Assembly (NCBI GenBank): GCA_037951165.1
Contig: JBBDHG010000031.1
Span: forward strand, 1,093,501 to 1,157,500
Source: Lophius americanus
Taxonomy: Eukaryota > Chordata > Actinopteri > Lophiiformes > Lophiidae
Reading direction: 5' to 3'
Length of the DNA stretch: 64,000 bases
A model generated the notes under the pieces. The model saw only the letters and a list, made by a program, of their open reading frames with translations. It ran no database searches and was not told the origin of the DNA. The position numbers and the translations under genes were made by a program. Below, piece after piece: positions 24,467 through 34,976 of the stretch (the stretch's first letter is position 1; every line of letters begins with the position of its first letter).

Positions 24467-26899
24467 CTGAAGAGAGGTTGGAAAAGGGGAAAGACATCGA
24501 TTAAAACTGCAGTAGGAGTCCATTAAAACCCTTAAATGCCCTGCTCAGAGGCACATTTTCAGTCGTTATTTCTTACGGAAAAATGTGTGCCACCCGACTA
24601 AAAGTGTTAATAATATGACCCAGAAGCAGTAAGTATGTGCTGAAAAAGAAGGGGCCAAGGATGGAGCCCTGTGGTACGCTGCGGGTCAGAGGGCCACCAA
24701 GGAGGATGCATTAACAATGGCTTCAGAAAGTCCAATTGGACAAAAGTTGAAGGTTACTTTTGCATATTAGGGCATACTACTTAACCTAATTACGTAACTT
24801 CATAAAACAAAAAACAAATTAGTGTCGAATAGTTTTTAAAACATGTGTGAACTAATTTAATTAAAAAGGTCAATTTTACCGGAAATAGATTTTTTTTCTA
24901 ACTGTTTAGAAACATGCTTGACCAAATCATTTGTCATTTTATGAAAGATTTTAAGTGTCCAACATATTAAATAAATGTTCCAAAATATTTTTTCATTGTT
25001 TTTTCCTTGAATACATTGAAGGATAAATACACTCTACAGATATCCAAATGCACCACCTTATCCACAAACTTGCTTTATTAGTTCCTGTCGTATAAAAATT
25101 AGGATCCTTTTTATTGTTCCTTATTGATTCTAAATGATTGTTTCGTTTCATTGCATCGGTAGCGAAAAGAAAGAGACAAAATCAAAAGCTAAGCACAACG
25201 GGAGGAAACACTATTTTAGACCATCAGGAGTCAGCGCAATCTCCATCAGCATTGATTCCTAGTCCTCATGGACTGGCACAACCTTCAGACGACGTCACCC
25301 TGCGGGAAACTCAAGCAACTGGTGCTTGTGACATAATTTGCCTCCAGAAACAGGGAACATTACCGAGTCAAATGTGGGTCGTGATGTCATCTTCTCCAGC
25401 TTTTTGAAGTGGTGAGTTAGATCAACAACAGAGTCGTTATTTGGGATTAGTCATCCCCTACGGGGAGGGAATGAAGTGAGGAGGAGGAGGATGTGGGAAT
25501 GGGTTCTGTCAGCCCATCCTTTGGGTTTCCATTACAGAGAATAACTCAAAAACGGCAGAGTACACACATGATGTATTTTGCTGTTTGGGAACTTTGATCG
25601 TACCTAAATATAAAAAGGTTATTTTGCTTCCATGACATCAATACAACCGCAGGATGCCGATGAAGAGCCAAAAGCCAAAGGTTTTGGAAACAATAAAATT
25701 GGTGATGGTAGAGGAAGCAACGATGAAAAGTGGAGGCAGCGTTGTGTATTGGTGGTCTGTGAGCTCATTAACTTTTTCCCAATCTTCTGTAGCTCCATGA
25801 ACATTTTCAGCATCTTGCCTGAAATATGGCAATTTCCAGTTGTTCTGATCCATTTTCTCTATATTTGTCAGAAAATGTGAACAGGAAGGGGCAAATTGTA
25901 CACAAAATGAAGCAATATATCACCATATCTGTTTTAAAAACACAAAGGCATAAAAAATAACGTATCATATCGCAAGAATATTGTAACATTGAGGACCAAG
26001 TTCAATCAGAAAGACTATCCTCTTGCGTACTCAGGCCACAGTTAATGCTCATACCACTCTATTATCCTCACCTTTCACACGTGCTCAGTAGCAGTTACCT
26101 GTTTCATGGTCTGAGGAATTAGTGATATCAGCTGCACCCATCCATGTGGCCTCACCCACCCATCACTGTCTGACCTGACCTGTCCTGACCTCACTGACCT
26201 GCCTGCTCCACCAGTAACCATCAGCGGGTGTCTTTAAATATGACTCTCTCGCCATCCATCTAGTTCTTGTATACTGCTGGTTCACCAGCCCTCCACCTCC
26301 CCACTTCCACCCACCACATTACCTTCTCAGAGAATTGTGGACAGTACACTCAAAGAATAAAATAATAATCATATTATTATGGATATTATTATTTGGGGAG
26401 GGCACTATAACCATATTCCACTTAAGGCCCCAGTGAGGCTAGGTGCGGCCCTGTCTACTACCATGGAAGCTAAATGATTTTTGTGTAGGCAGACATGCAG
26501 ATCACTAGTTTAACAAAATATGTTTCCATAAACTTGGCGTTAATACTTTGAGCCATCCTTTCAAAGTTCACGATGGACTTTTGGCTTGTTTCAACTTTTC
26601 ACTTCTGTTAGAAGATCATATATCAATATAAATATATATCATGAATTTCCACCAGCTTGACATCAGGCTACATCGGATACACGGAAAACTTCAGCTGATC
26701 TAGAAGAAAGCGGCATCAAACCATCGTGTTGCTCTCACATGCTCTACAGTGAGACGGACCATGGAGGTCAGAACATTGCAGTCATTCAGGAACAATAAAC
26801 TACTTGGCTTTCATTCAGAGGGCAAAACGTCGGCAGGGACACGACCACGTTTGATGCATTATTTACAGTGACATCACGCATAATCACTCACTTCAATAC
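24467..26899 (-). other. kcnma1 last intron
   Basis: About 2.4 kb of AT-rich sequence. A piece at 24640-24715 (AGCCCTGTGGTACGCTGCGG) resembles a fish repeat. Otherwise I see nothing in it. Confidence 0.75.
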
Positions 26900-26928
26900 C
26901 TCGGCTCGCTCTACTCATCCTTGTTACG
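26900..26928 (-). CDS. kcnma1: kcnma1 29-nt mini-exon for the long C-terminus
   Basis: On the minus strand a strong pyrimidine tract (ctttcttttttcaaag) precedes 29 nt, followed by the donor G/gtattg. With AA from the preceding exon and GA from the last exon it reads N-VTRMSRASR-G. The mammalian long form has NATRMNRMGQ in this place, from an exon I infer to be the same size. Its length (3n+2) switches the reading frame of the last exon, which is the logic of the alternative tail. TRM is the conserved core. The donor is weaker than others in the gene, consistent with regulated use. Confidence 0.87.
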
Positions 26929-28157
26929 CTTTGAAAAAAGAAAGTAATTCACTAAATGTAAGCTAAACATCCTAATAGAGAGGTAATAACAGAAAATGCA
27001 GACCCTGGAGATCAGAGTGAAAGCGCTCACACTACATATGGATGGAGACTAGATGCATTAGCAGGTTTGAAAATGCAGAACTTGTATCATGTGAGACAAA
27101 CAATGCATCTAGCCGCTGTCACATATATAAAGCACATATATAAAGCAACCACAGCGACAGGAAGGATTATGTGTCAGATATCATTCAGAAGCGGGGCTGG
27201 GTGATTATTCTTAATAGCTATTGTGATTCCTACGTATCAGCAAAAACTGAAAGTAACAGTAAGAGCAAGAAAGTCACGTAGGTCAAAAACACGCCACAGT
27301 ATCAGCAGCAAAAGGCAATAACATCAAAATATTCAGTCACCTCAAACCTCACCACAACGAGTCACAGAAAATGAAAGTGCCAGTTTACAACACAAAATAA
27401 ATAGATGGAGATAACCATGATGGTGAAGTTATAGACGAATTCTTAATTTATTATTAGACTACCATCGTAAACATGCATAACAACAAATGTCAGCAAACGT
27501 GTTTGTATACCTGGCCAGTAGATGGTATTAAAGACACATACAGATGGCGCCCCCCGGCTGTGTTCTTTACCCTCATTTGTGCACGTATTCTGAGCGCTAA
27601 CAGTTATGGATGAAATGGAGACGTTCTCATCTCTGCCATCTTGGGGTTGCATCCGCAAGTTTCACATTTAATTTCTATTTATTTAACTGCAACTTGCAGA
27701 TTCAAATCAGCTTTTTGAATTATTTTAGTGTCACACAGAACATTCATGCATTCATTATCTACCACTTATCCTGTTCAGGTTCATGGGGGAGGGCTTGAAT
27801 ACTCTGTGATGTCATTTCCCAGCTGATATTGGGAGAGAGGCGGGATACATTCTGGACAAGTTGCCAGTTCATTGCAGGGCTGACTCATAGAGACAAACAA
27901 CCACTCACAGTCACTCCTATTTGTTTTTAATGTGTCACCAATTTACTTATATCACATGTTTTTGGACTGTGGGAGGAAGCCGGAGTTCCCGAAGAGAACC
28001 CACGCTCTTCCGATACTGTTTTGCACTGTATCGGGATGTTGAATTTAAACAGAGACATACAATTAACACTCAGACGAATATACTCACATCATCTGCAAAA
28101 GGACACACAGGACAACGACAGTTGGACAGATGTTAAGGTAAAGTCAGTCAGTGATAT
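26929..28157 (-). other. kcnma1 intron
   Basis: About 1.2 kb, with the interspersed repeat at 27741-28015. The rest contains no recognisable element. Confidence 0.8.
27741..28015 (+). mobile_element. Teleost interspersed repeat (SINE-type)
   Basis: Runs from CATTATCTACCACTTATCCT, through GCTGATATTGGGAGAGAGGC and GCCAGTTCATTGCAGGGCTG, to GGACTGTGGGAGGAAGCCGG and GAGAACCCACGC. It matches a very common fish repeat, the reverse of the SINE-like unit at 23605-23925. It lies in a kcnma1 intron. Confidence 0.7.
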
Positions 28158-28395
28158 TTAGAGGGGCACATACTTTTGTTTGTCCCTTGAGTCCCTGCAT
28201 CTGGCCCGGTTGGTGCGGTTGATGGTTGGGATGGAGTGGACGGAGGAGCTCTTTTTGCTGGAGGAATGGGACGAATGTGACGAGTGGGAGAGACTGGTCC
28301 GAGACTGGCCGGCGTTGTGGTCAAACTGCATCAGGCAGAATATCAGATCCGAGGGCACCAGCTCAAACGCATACGGTGGATTGGTTATAACATAC
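28158..28395 (-). CDS. kcnma1: kcnma1 exon, read-through form ending in KYVPL
   Basis: If the donor at 28172-28173 is not used, the frame continues RDKQKYVPL and stops at 28158-28160. Human Slo1 makes the corresponding QEERL-type isoform in the same way, with the donor gtatgt doubling as codons for Tyr and Val. Here the tail ends three residues after KY and lacks the EERL acidic and basic end. A possible poly(A) signal for this form (AATAAA on the minus strand) is at 27447-27452. Whether it is used is unknown. Confidence 0.6.
28174..28395 (-). CDS. kcnma1: kcnma1 exon: end of RCK2 and Ser-rich tail (spliced form)
   Basis: A 222-nt exon when the internal donor AA/gtatgt is used. It begins with G completing Arg and encodes YVITNPPYAFELVPSDLIFC, LMQFDHNAGQSRTSLSHSSH, SSHSSSKKSSSVHSIPTINR and TNRARCRDSRDKQ, then two bases. 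The Ser/His-rich block is typical of the Slo1 tail. From the AA ending, joining the 29-nt mini-exon gives Asn and the long tail; joining the last exon directly gives Lys-Lys-Asp-Met-Val-Tyr-Arg and a stop. Confidence 0.96.
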
Positions 28396-28482
28396 CTAAA
28401 GAACAGGTAACAGGTTAAAGACAAATCCTTAATCCTTTTGTGGTCATTTTGAGCGTCTGAACACATGAAGGTCTGGACTCAC

Positions 28483-28601
28483 CGTTTGGTGCACTGACTT
28501 TGGTTGTTTAGATGTGCATCTCGTAACCGATAGATGCCGAAGCAGAGCATGTTGTAGGTTTTCAGGGCCTTGCAAAACAGGTCACCGTAACAACCACCAT
28601 C
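28483..28601 (-). CDS. kcnma1: kcnma1 exon: RCK2 C-terminal lobe
   Basis: A 119-nt exon with acceptor ctcttgcag and donor CG/gtgagtcc. It encodes DGGCYGDLFCKALKTYNMLC, then FGIYRLRDAHLNNQSQCTK, and two bases of Arg. Human has the same with LSTPSQCTK in place of LNNQSQCTK. It is separated from the next exon by an 87-nt intron (28396-28482), the shortest here. Confidence 0.97.
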
Positions 28602-29049
28602 CTGCAAGAGTAACAGTATGAATATAAATTTTGATAAATAGTTTGATTGTTAAGATAAATAGTTCTTACCAATCCTCTATATAGATTAAATTATTATCAT
28701 TATATAAAGAGTTTGGTCTGGACATGCTATTTCTGGAAAGCACCTTCAGACAACTGTTGTTGTGAATGGTCGCTATATAAAAAGAGAGAGAAAGACAGAG
28801 AGAGAGAGAAATGTAGATCCTGCATGTCTCTCTGCAAACCTGTAATGTCCTCAACAAGAAGAAAAGCTATGGAAAAATGATTGCTTTTCATATTTTAATT
28901 TTTACTGTTATAAACAGTAAAAAAAAAAATCCCTTCTAAAATAATTTCATGAAATTTTGTATTTCATGGAAAACAGTCAACTTTTGCCGAATTAGCTCAA
29001 CCTTTCATTAGGTAAATTAACTGACCCAGATAACTCAGTCATCAGATGC

Positions 29050-30085
29050 TTAAATATGCCCCCCAAAATATCTAACTTATTAAATAGGACTTTCTCAGTA
29101 GCCATGGCTAATGCCTCCTCCTCTGTGGCCCCTTTGACATGTGGCGTGGGCTCTGTCCTTGGCCCCTTACCTTTTACTATGTACCTGCTGCCACTGGCTC
29201 ATATTATAACAATGTTCAGTCAAGAGGCACACATTTTTCACTGAGAAATAGTGAGAATGAGCTCAACAAAACAGATGAGCGAGTCATTAAAGGATTACAA
29301 TTAGTCCAGTACCACTGATGTGGAGAATCTCTAATATTTACCTCCATATGCCAAGAATCTAGGCTTCACATTTGACCCTCAGATAAAATTCAATCCTACT
29401 ATTTTCTTTGCAAAAATCCAACGTGTGCTTTCAACCGCAGACCTTGAACGCATCATTCACATCTTCATTTTCTCCTGCCATGACTTCTGAAGTTCATTGC
29501 AGAATTGCCTCCGTCAAACTTCTCTGCTATGAATTCAGTTAGTTCAGAATGCGTCAGCTAGACTTTTAACTGGTACTAACAATCGATCACACATCCCAGC
29601 GATTTTAGCCTCACTGCAGTCTTAAAATTCTACTAATCACCCTCAAGGCTCTTCATGCCTCAGCTCCCTCATACATCTCTGAGCTGCTGACCCCCTACAC
29701 CACAGACAGCCCCACAGGTCCACTAACCAGCTCATGCTCACTGTACCACTGACCGAACTATAAAACCAAAGGTTACTTCTCATTTACTGCCCTGGCTCCT
29801 AAATTATGGAAACTCCTCTCTCACCTCAAATCAGCCGAGCCTGAAGACGGAAAACTACTTCTAAACACCCATTTTTATCAGTTGGAATATTAATATAATT
29901 GCTTTATTCACTGTATGTTGTGTGTGTGTAGGATGCACTGTGTTTTTGTTATCTTGTGGTTGGCTTTGCTTGTTTTACGATATGCGGTTTTCTTATTTTT
30001 ATGAAGCATTTTTCAATCCGACTCCTTCTTAAGCACTTTGTAACCTCTCTTTCTAAAGGTGCTATATACCGTATTATAAAACTTA
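29050..30085 (+). mobile_element. Degenerate L2/CR1-type LINE, 3' portion
   Basis: Plus strand. Near 29130 the translation reads LTCGVGSVLGPLPFTMYLLP, a decayed reverse-transcriptase motif (GVPQGSVLGPLLF type) that has lost PQ. Downstream come remnants VLSTADLERIIH, QLVQNASARLLTG and WKLL. Around 30020-30080 is the typical L2-like tail AAGCACTTTGTAACC and AAAGGTGCTATATA. Many stops and frameshifts. It lies in the intron at 28602-30483, antisense to kcnma1. Confidence 0.8.
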
Positions 30086-30210
30086 AAGTATTGAGAAAGT
30101 GTTGTTTTTCTCCAAGCATAATAGTATGATACTTGAAATAAACATATACAGACATGCATGAAAATATAGATAAAACGGATGTATTTGAATCTACAGGATC
30201 AGTAACTTAG

Positions 30211-30249
30211 ATTTAACATATAACATATGTTATATGTTATATGTTAAAT
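30211..30249. repeat. Perfect inverted repeat (17-bp arms)
   Basis: ATTTAACATATAACATA at 30211 is exactly reverse-complemented at 30233-30249, with five bases between. AT-rich, cruciform-prone. It sits about 160 bp beyond the 3' end of the neighbouring LINE fragment. Confidence 0.8.
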
Positions 30250-30483
30250 GCATACAACCATGTATGCATGACTTTCATTGATACATTTTTGGAATATTGC
30301 TATGATTTTTTAATCTGAAAAAACGAGGATTACTCGATTTGATTTAATTCCACTCTCATTCTTTTTGGACATACAATCCCTGTTCCTCTAAATCCCACTC
30401 TGACCCATTTCACTGAAGTCAGCCCCCACAACAAAAACAGACAAGAATGCGCTCACCCTTGGTTGAAGAGATCAGTCACTTAC

Positions 30484-30678
30484 CCCAAGGTCGGCGAAGG
30501 GCCCATCGTACAAGGCCAGCTGTGCCACGCGACACCTGTCCCTGTTGGCCAGGGTCTGTGGCGTGCTGTAGCCGCCACGTAGCGCATTCTCTTCTGCTAA
30601 CAGCCCCTCCAGCTCTGGCGTCGCCCCGCCTGTTACCAGCGTCCGGATCAAGGTGAGGATGTTGTCATTGAAGTACGT
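30484..30678 (-). CDS. kcnma1: kcnma1 exon: RCK2 after the calcium bowl
   Basis: A 195-nt, 65-codon exon with acceptor atccgtcag and donor GGG/gtaagt, phase 0 at both ends. It encodes TYFNDNILTLIRTLVTGGAT, PELEGLLAEENALRGGYSTP, QTLANRDRCRVAQLALYDGP and FADLG. Differences from human are few (GLL for ALI, Y for L). It belongs to the C-terminal lobe of RCK2 that packs the gating ring. Confidence 0.97.
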
Positions 30679-30889
30679 CTGACGGATTGAAGGGGGAGAC
30701 GGGGTGAATCCTTAATCAAACAACTGAACCCTCCTATAAGACAGATCGGACTCTGCTCTGTGATGCTACTTAGCTCTGTACACTGTCTTTGATCACGTTG
30801 GTGCTATCCAAGACTTTCTTACAGCTAAATATGACTTAATACGAAAAGTTACTGTATATGTCACTAAATCACTTTTATCTTATATGGGG

Positions 30890-31470
30890 TTGGGTTGCAG
30901 TGTCAGCAGGCTAAGAAGGGCATTCCAAACTTCCCTTTCCTCTCCAACTCATTCTGGGGGATGCTGAGACAGATGATATCGGTAATCCCTCTGGATCTAC
31001 CCTGGGGTCTCCTCCTTGAAGGTCAAGAAAACCTCCAGAGGTAGGCGCCCTGCAGGCATCCTAATCAAATGCCCAAACCCCCTCTACTGGCTCCTAACAA
31101 CACGAAAGAGCAGTGGCTCCAGTCCGAGCTCCCTCCGGATGTCTGTGATCCTCACATTATTTGTAAGGCCGAGCCCAGCCCCCCTACAAAGGAAGCCTAT
31201 TTCAGGCCCCTTGTATGCTTGACCTCGGTCTTTTGGACACTACCCAGAGCTCATGACCATAGGAAGGGGGTTGGAATGTAGATGGACCGGTAAAATGAGA
31301 GCTTCTTGTTACGACTCCTCTCTTTCTTCCCCACAACGGACCGATCCAGCAGCCACATAACTGCTGATGCTGCAATAAAGTGCTCCAATGCGTGGTAAAG
31401 GTCAAGGATTGGTAAAGCCAACAGATCCACATCATCTGCTAACAGCAATGTAATTCCAATCAAACTGATA
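30890..31470 (-). mobile_element. LINE fragment (C-terminal part of ORF2)
   Basis: Minus-strand translation in shifting frames gives RSVVGKKERSRNKKLSFYRS, IYIPT, YGHELWVVSK, and further on ELGLEPLLF, RGFGHLIRMPAGRLP. This is the pattern of the region after the reverse transcriptase in common teleost non-LTR elements. Frameshifts and stops make it a dead copy. It is oriented with kcnma1. The exact family is not determined. Confidence 0.75.
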
Positions 31471-31599
31471 AATGTAATTGATATTTGGACATGGACATGT
31501 CCTATTAAGTTCCAACCCACACCATCACAGAGTCTGGGTGTGAACTTTGTACTGGAAACCATCTCACGTGAAATGACCGTCACGCGATAACCGGAGCCT

Positions 31600-31865
31600 A
31601 TCTTTCTTTGGCCAAAAGGCAGGGTACAACCGGAACAAGTTTCCAGCTCATCTCAGGGCCGACACATGAGAACTATTCAATGCGGGCCTGGTACACCTTT
31701 ATTCCACAGCACCACCTCACCTACATTGCATGATTTAAGACTGTGGGTGGAAGCCAGAGTACATGGAGGGAAGCCACACAAACATGGAGAGTACATGCAA
31801 ACCATCCGAAAACCCACAGGTCTCCAAGGTGGCTCTAAACCAGGAGACCTCTTGCTGTACATAGT
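31600..31865 (+). mobile_element. Teleost interspersed repeat, diverged copy
   Basis: Contains GGCAGGGTACAACCGGAACA, TCATCTCAGGGCCGACACAT, GACTGTGGGTGGAAGCCAGA and AACATGGAGAGTACATGCAA, in the same order as in the unit at 27741-28015. No coding frame of its own. Confidence 0.55.
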
Positions 31866-32367
31866 TTGAGTTGATCACATTGTTACATATATTGTCTTTA
31901 CGCTGAAAGTCAAAAATGTGTCTTTATGCTGAAAGTCAAAAAGGTTTAAGAGATCCTTGCCTTTTGCTTTATTATTATTTGAGAGCATCCCGTCGTCTTT
32001 ACAATCTGGTTGTATCAGACAGACTTCATATTGAGCCTGAAGATCCACTTTCCCCACTGAAGTTGTTTTCCTCTGTAATCCCAGTAAGTGATGCTTGGAG
32101 GATTCTGAAAGTCTCTGCCCTTCTCCTTCCTCGCAGTCACCCTCTGCAGTGACATCTCACTGGGCTGCTGACAGCACTATTGACTGAAATGATGGATGAG
32201 GGCTGTCCATTAGGTAGCATTATCTTTGTCTAGACTGGAGTGCACTTGAAGGCAGCTTTGTTCTAACCTCACTCAAACTGAAAGGCAGGACAAGTGAAGC
32301 CATCAGAACAAGTACCTCTCTCGTCATGTATTGTTTTAACGACAGCAGAGAATACCTCTAGTAATAT

Positions 32368-32475
32368 GCTACCTGTCCTCATTCATTTATTATCCATAGC
32401 CGCTTAAGGGTGTTCAGGGTCCCGCGACAGATAGGGTCCAGTCTGGAGCCTATCCTGACCAGTCGCCAAACATAA
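32368..32475 (+). mobile_element. Teleost interspersed repeat, partial
   Basis: CATTCATTTATTATCCATAG, GTTCAGGGTCCCGCGACAG and TGGAGCCTATCCTGACC resemble the first half of the unit at 27741-28015. Truncated. Confidence 0.55.
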
Positions 32476-32552
32476 TATGTTTGCAGAAATAAGTGTATAA
32501 AGACTTTCATCATGAGTATTACAGTGTGGAAGCTGCGCTGATCCGGACTTAC

Positions 32553-32683
32553 GGCGCTCATTAAGGAATCCAGCACACTGACTGCGAAGGCCGTCCCACA
32601 GGCGAATGGCTGAGTGAGGTATAACTCCGTGTCTGGGTCGTCGTCGTCATCTTGGTCCAGGAACTGAACATTTGAGTCGTTAA
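32553..32683 (-). CDS. kcnma1: kcnma1 exon: RCK2 calcium bowl
   Basis: A 131-nt exon with acceptor tccctgtag and donor GCC/gtaagt. It encodes (V)NDSNVQFLDQDDDDDPDTE, then LYLTQPFACGTAFAVSVLDS and LMSA. This is the calcium bowl, the high-affinity Ca2+ site of RCK2. The five-aspartate run is complete, as are the preceding Gln and Asp whose backbone oxygens coordinate Ca2+ in known structures. Only S for T differs from human over this stretch. The first base of Val comes from the preceding exon, constitutive or optional. Confidence 0.98.
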
Positions 32684-34892
32684 CTACAGGGAGAAACATG
32701 CACATTTCATAACTTACTTTATCTCCTCCACCGTAAACCAGAACTTGTGGGGGTATTTTTCAATTCGTAAAAAGCATGGATGGTGTGCTCAAACATAAAT
32801 CAGGCAGAGAGGAGTAAACAGAAGTAGACGTTGTGCACAACAGTCAGAAGCTGCAGATATGGACTGTATCAGAAATCTGTGTGTTCTGGAGAATTCTCCT
32901 CAATTTCTCTTCACCATGTTGGAAAAATTAAAGTTTCTTGTTTGCAATTGGTCTCATAGAGGCCTTCTGTCCAAAAGGCCTCCGACACATTTTGGGTTGC
33001 AACAGTATGAGAGTTTCACGGTACGGCATTAGTCTCCAAAAATAGTATCATTATTATTATTATCAATACATTGATATCATTATGAAAATAAAAATGTTAA
33101 TTTCTATAGAAACTAGGAGGTGAAAAGGAGCAGGATCTTGAAAAAAATTAAAGTTTTTAGAAATAAATAGTTAAAACCTTATTCTCAGATTTGGCTCTGA
33201 GCAACATATATGAAAGAGAAAAATGTCCAATGTTATTGTTTTTTCCTGGGATCAGATTCTCACAGCAGCATACGGTCGTTTCTTTCTGGATTCTACAGTG
33301 ACACGTTTGTAACCCCAGTAACTGGAAATAAATGGTAGAAAATTACTGTTTCTCTTTAGTTTCAGCCTCTGTGCAGTTTCAGTTTTCAATTGATTTGATT
33401 TCAAAGAGGTTCCTGTGGCTTTAGTTTCTGTGTAGTTTCAGTTGGTCTGCAGTTTTAATTACTGTGTAGTTTCAGGTTTTGATTAGTTTTAATTTAAATA
33501 TAGATTTGGTTCATTGTATCATTCATTGTAAGCATATTATGGTCCTGACGGATCTGACTGAGTCTGATCAGTGCCAAGATTCTGGGATGAGTCTCGTACC
33601 TGAGCGTGACGGGATCTTATCTACAAGAGACTACTTCGAGTTAATTCCTACTCCTCAAATGATCAGAAGATAAGATTTTTTCCCCTCACTGCATAGTTTA
33701 GGTTCCCCTGCAGTTTCCATTCAGCTGTCGTTTTAGTTTCTGTGTAGTTTCATTTTCTCAGTAGTTTTAGTTTCTGGGCAGTTTCATTTTCTCAGTAGTT
33801 TTAGTTTCTGGGTAGTTTCAAATTCTCAGTACTTTTAGTTTTTCAGCTGTGTGTTATATCTGTAGTTCTGATAGAATATGTACATACAGATTTTGATGCT
33901 TTTAGTTCCTCCAGTCGTCTGAATCTTATAGTTTATTGTTCACACTTTTCTCTCGGTGGGAGGAAGTCAAAAACAATGAAAGGTAAACCCGGATCTAAAG
34001 AGAGGGATGCTGTTAGCGGACATGGCCGACCAAGTTGGGATGGTCCTCTCTTCTAACTCGCTCGCATTTTTCAATGGGTCATCCCCATCTTCGAGAACAA
34101 ATCCTTGTTGTTTTTTGATAACTCAAATTGTCCCCTGCTCATATTTTGTTTGGCTTTCTGTCCCTTCTGAGAGGAAGTGGAGGACGGGCACACGTGAGAT
34201 TCTGAGTACGATAACTATTACACTTCAACCCCGGGTATACCGTGAATCATAACCGCTGCAACCCTCACCACATTCCATATCCAGGCCATCCATGCACACT
34301 CATGACACCATGCATATTGTCAAACCTCCGGGTCTTGATTCAGAACCCTCCTTAAGTCACTATCAGCAGCACCGACATGCCACTGTTTGTCTTGTGAACC
34401 CAAGACAGAACTTCCAATTACTGGTACTTGCATGTCAAAACAAATGAAAGTATCTCATTGCCCCAGAACTTTCTTTGAAGATGTCTTTGAGCACAAAAAC
34501 ACATGCAGTGGCTGGAAGAAAGTAATGATGTAAAATTTAGTTGGAGAACCGCTACGTCTGCGAGGACAGAAATAAATGTCAGTCATATCAACATGGCCGA
34601 GATGAAAGGGAGGATCGGGGCCTGAGAATCTGATCCGGCAGAAGATGCTATGAAAACAGCCACGAGGACTTTGGAGGATCAAACGCCTCGCCATTCGTAG
34701 AAAAATAAAAGGGAAAATTTTGCTTTGTGATAAAAGGCCAGTACAAGACAGGCAATTCCATCCAGAACCAGGGGTAAAATGTGCTCAAAGTGATGCCATG
34801 GGAATGGACGGAGCCTCTCGTGCAGTGAGAGAAATCAAAAGGAAGCTGATATGAAGGCAGCAGCAGTGCACCACAGGACGGAGTCCTCTTAC
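32684..34892 (-). other. kcnma1 intron with TTTAGTTTC-rich repeats
   Basis: 2.2 kb. At 33356-33480 and 33690-33845 it holds tandem copies of a CAGTAGTTTTAGTTTCTGGG-like unit. The rest shows nothing recognisable. Confidence 0.8.
33356..33845. repeat. TAGTTTCAG-type minisatellite in two blocks
   Basis: Repeats of TAGTTTCATTTTCTCAG and TAGTTTTAGTTTCTGGG alternate over about 34 bp, cleanest at 33730-33840, with a looser block at 33356-33480. Unique sequence lies between. Confidence 0.8.
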
Positions 34893-34976
34893 CCAGCTCT
34901 GTTATCATTTGTATGCTGGTCCCACTGCTTTTATCCTGACTCAATGAAATCACTGGCACTTTTTTGCCTGGTTTTG
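34893..34976 (-). CDS. kcnma1: kcnma1 optional exon: 28-residue insert before the calcium bowl
   Basis: An 84-nt exon with acceptor gccattag and donor CTGG/gtaagagg, phase 1 at both ends, so it can be skipped in frame. It encodes AKPGKKVPVISLSQDKSSGT then SIQMITEL. The match is the mammalian 27-residue cassette AKPGKLPLVSVNQEKNSGTH-ILMITEL, spliced between IITEL and VNDTN. The fish version is one codon longer (an extra Lys after AKPGK). The repeated ITEL at its end mirrors the end of the preceding exon, a hint of ancient exon duplication. It adds charge and Ser residues to a flexible RCK2 loop; its functional effect is not predictable here. Confidence 0.9.

Larger units (their letters stand above)
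28602..30483 (-). other. kcnma1 intron occupied by a LINE fragment
   Basis: 1.9 kb. More than half is the antisense LINE at 29050-30085, followed by the 17-bp-arm inverted repeat. A GA-rich spot lies at 28780-28812. Confidence 0.85.
30679..32552 (-). other. kcnma1 intron with LINE fragment and SINE-type repeats
   Basis: 1.9 kb. It contains a LINE fragment (30890-31470), a teleost interspersed repeat (31600-31865) and a partial copy of the same repeat (32368-32475). Confidence 0.8.
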
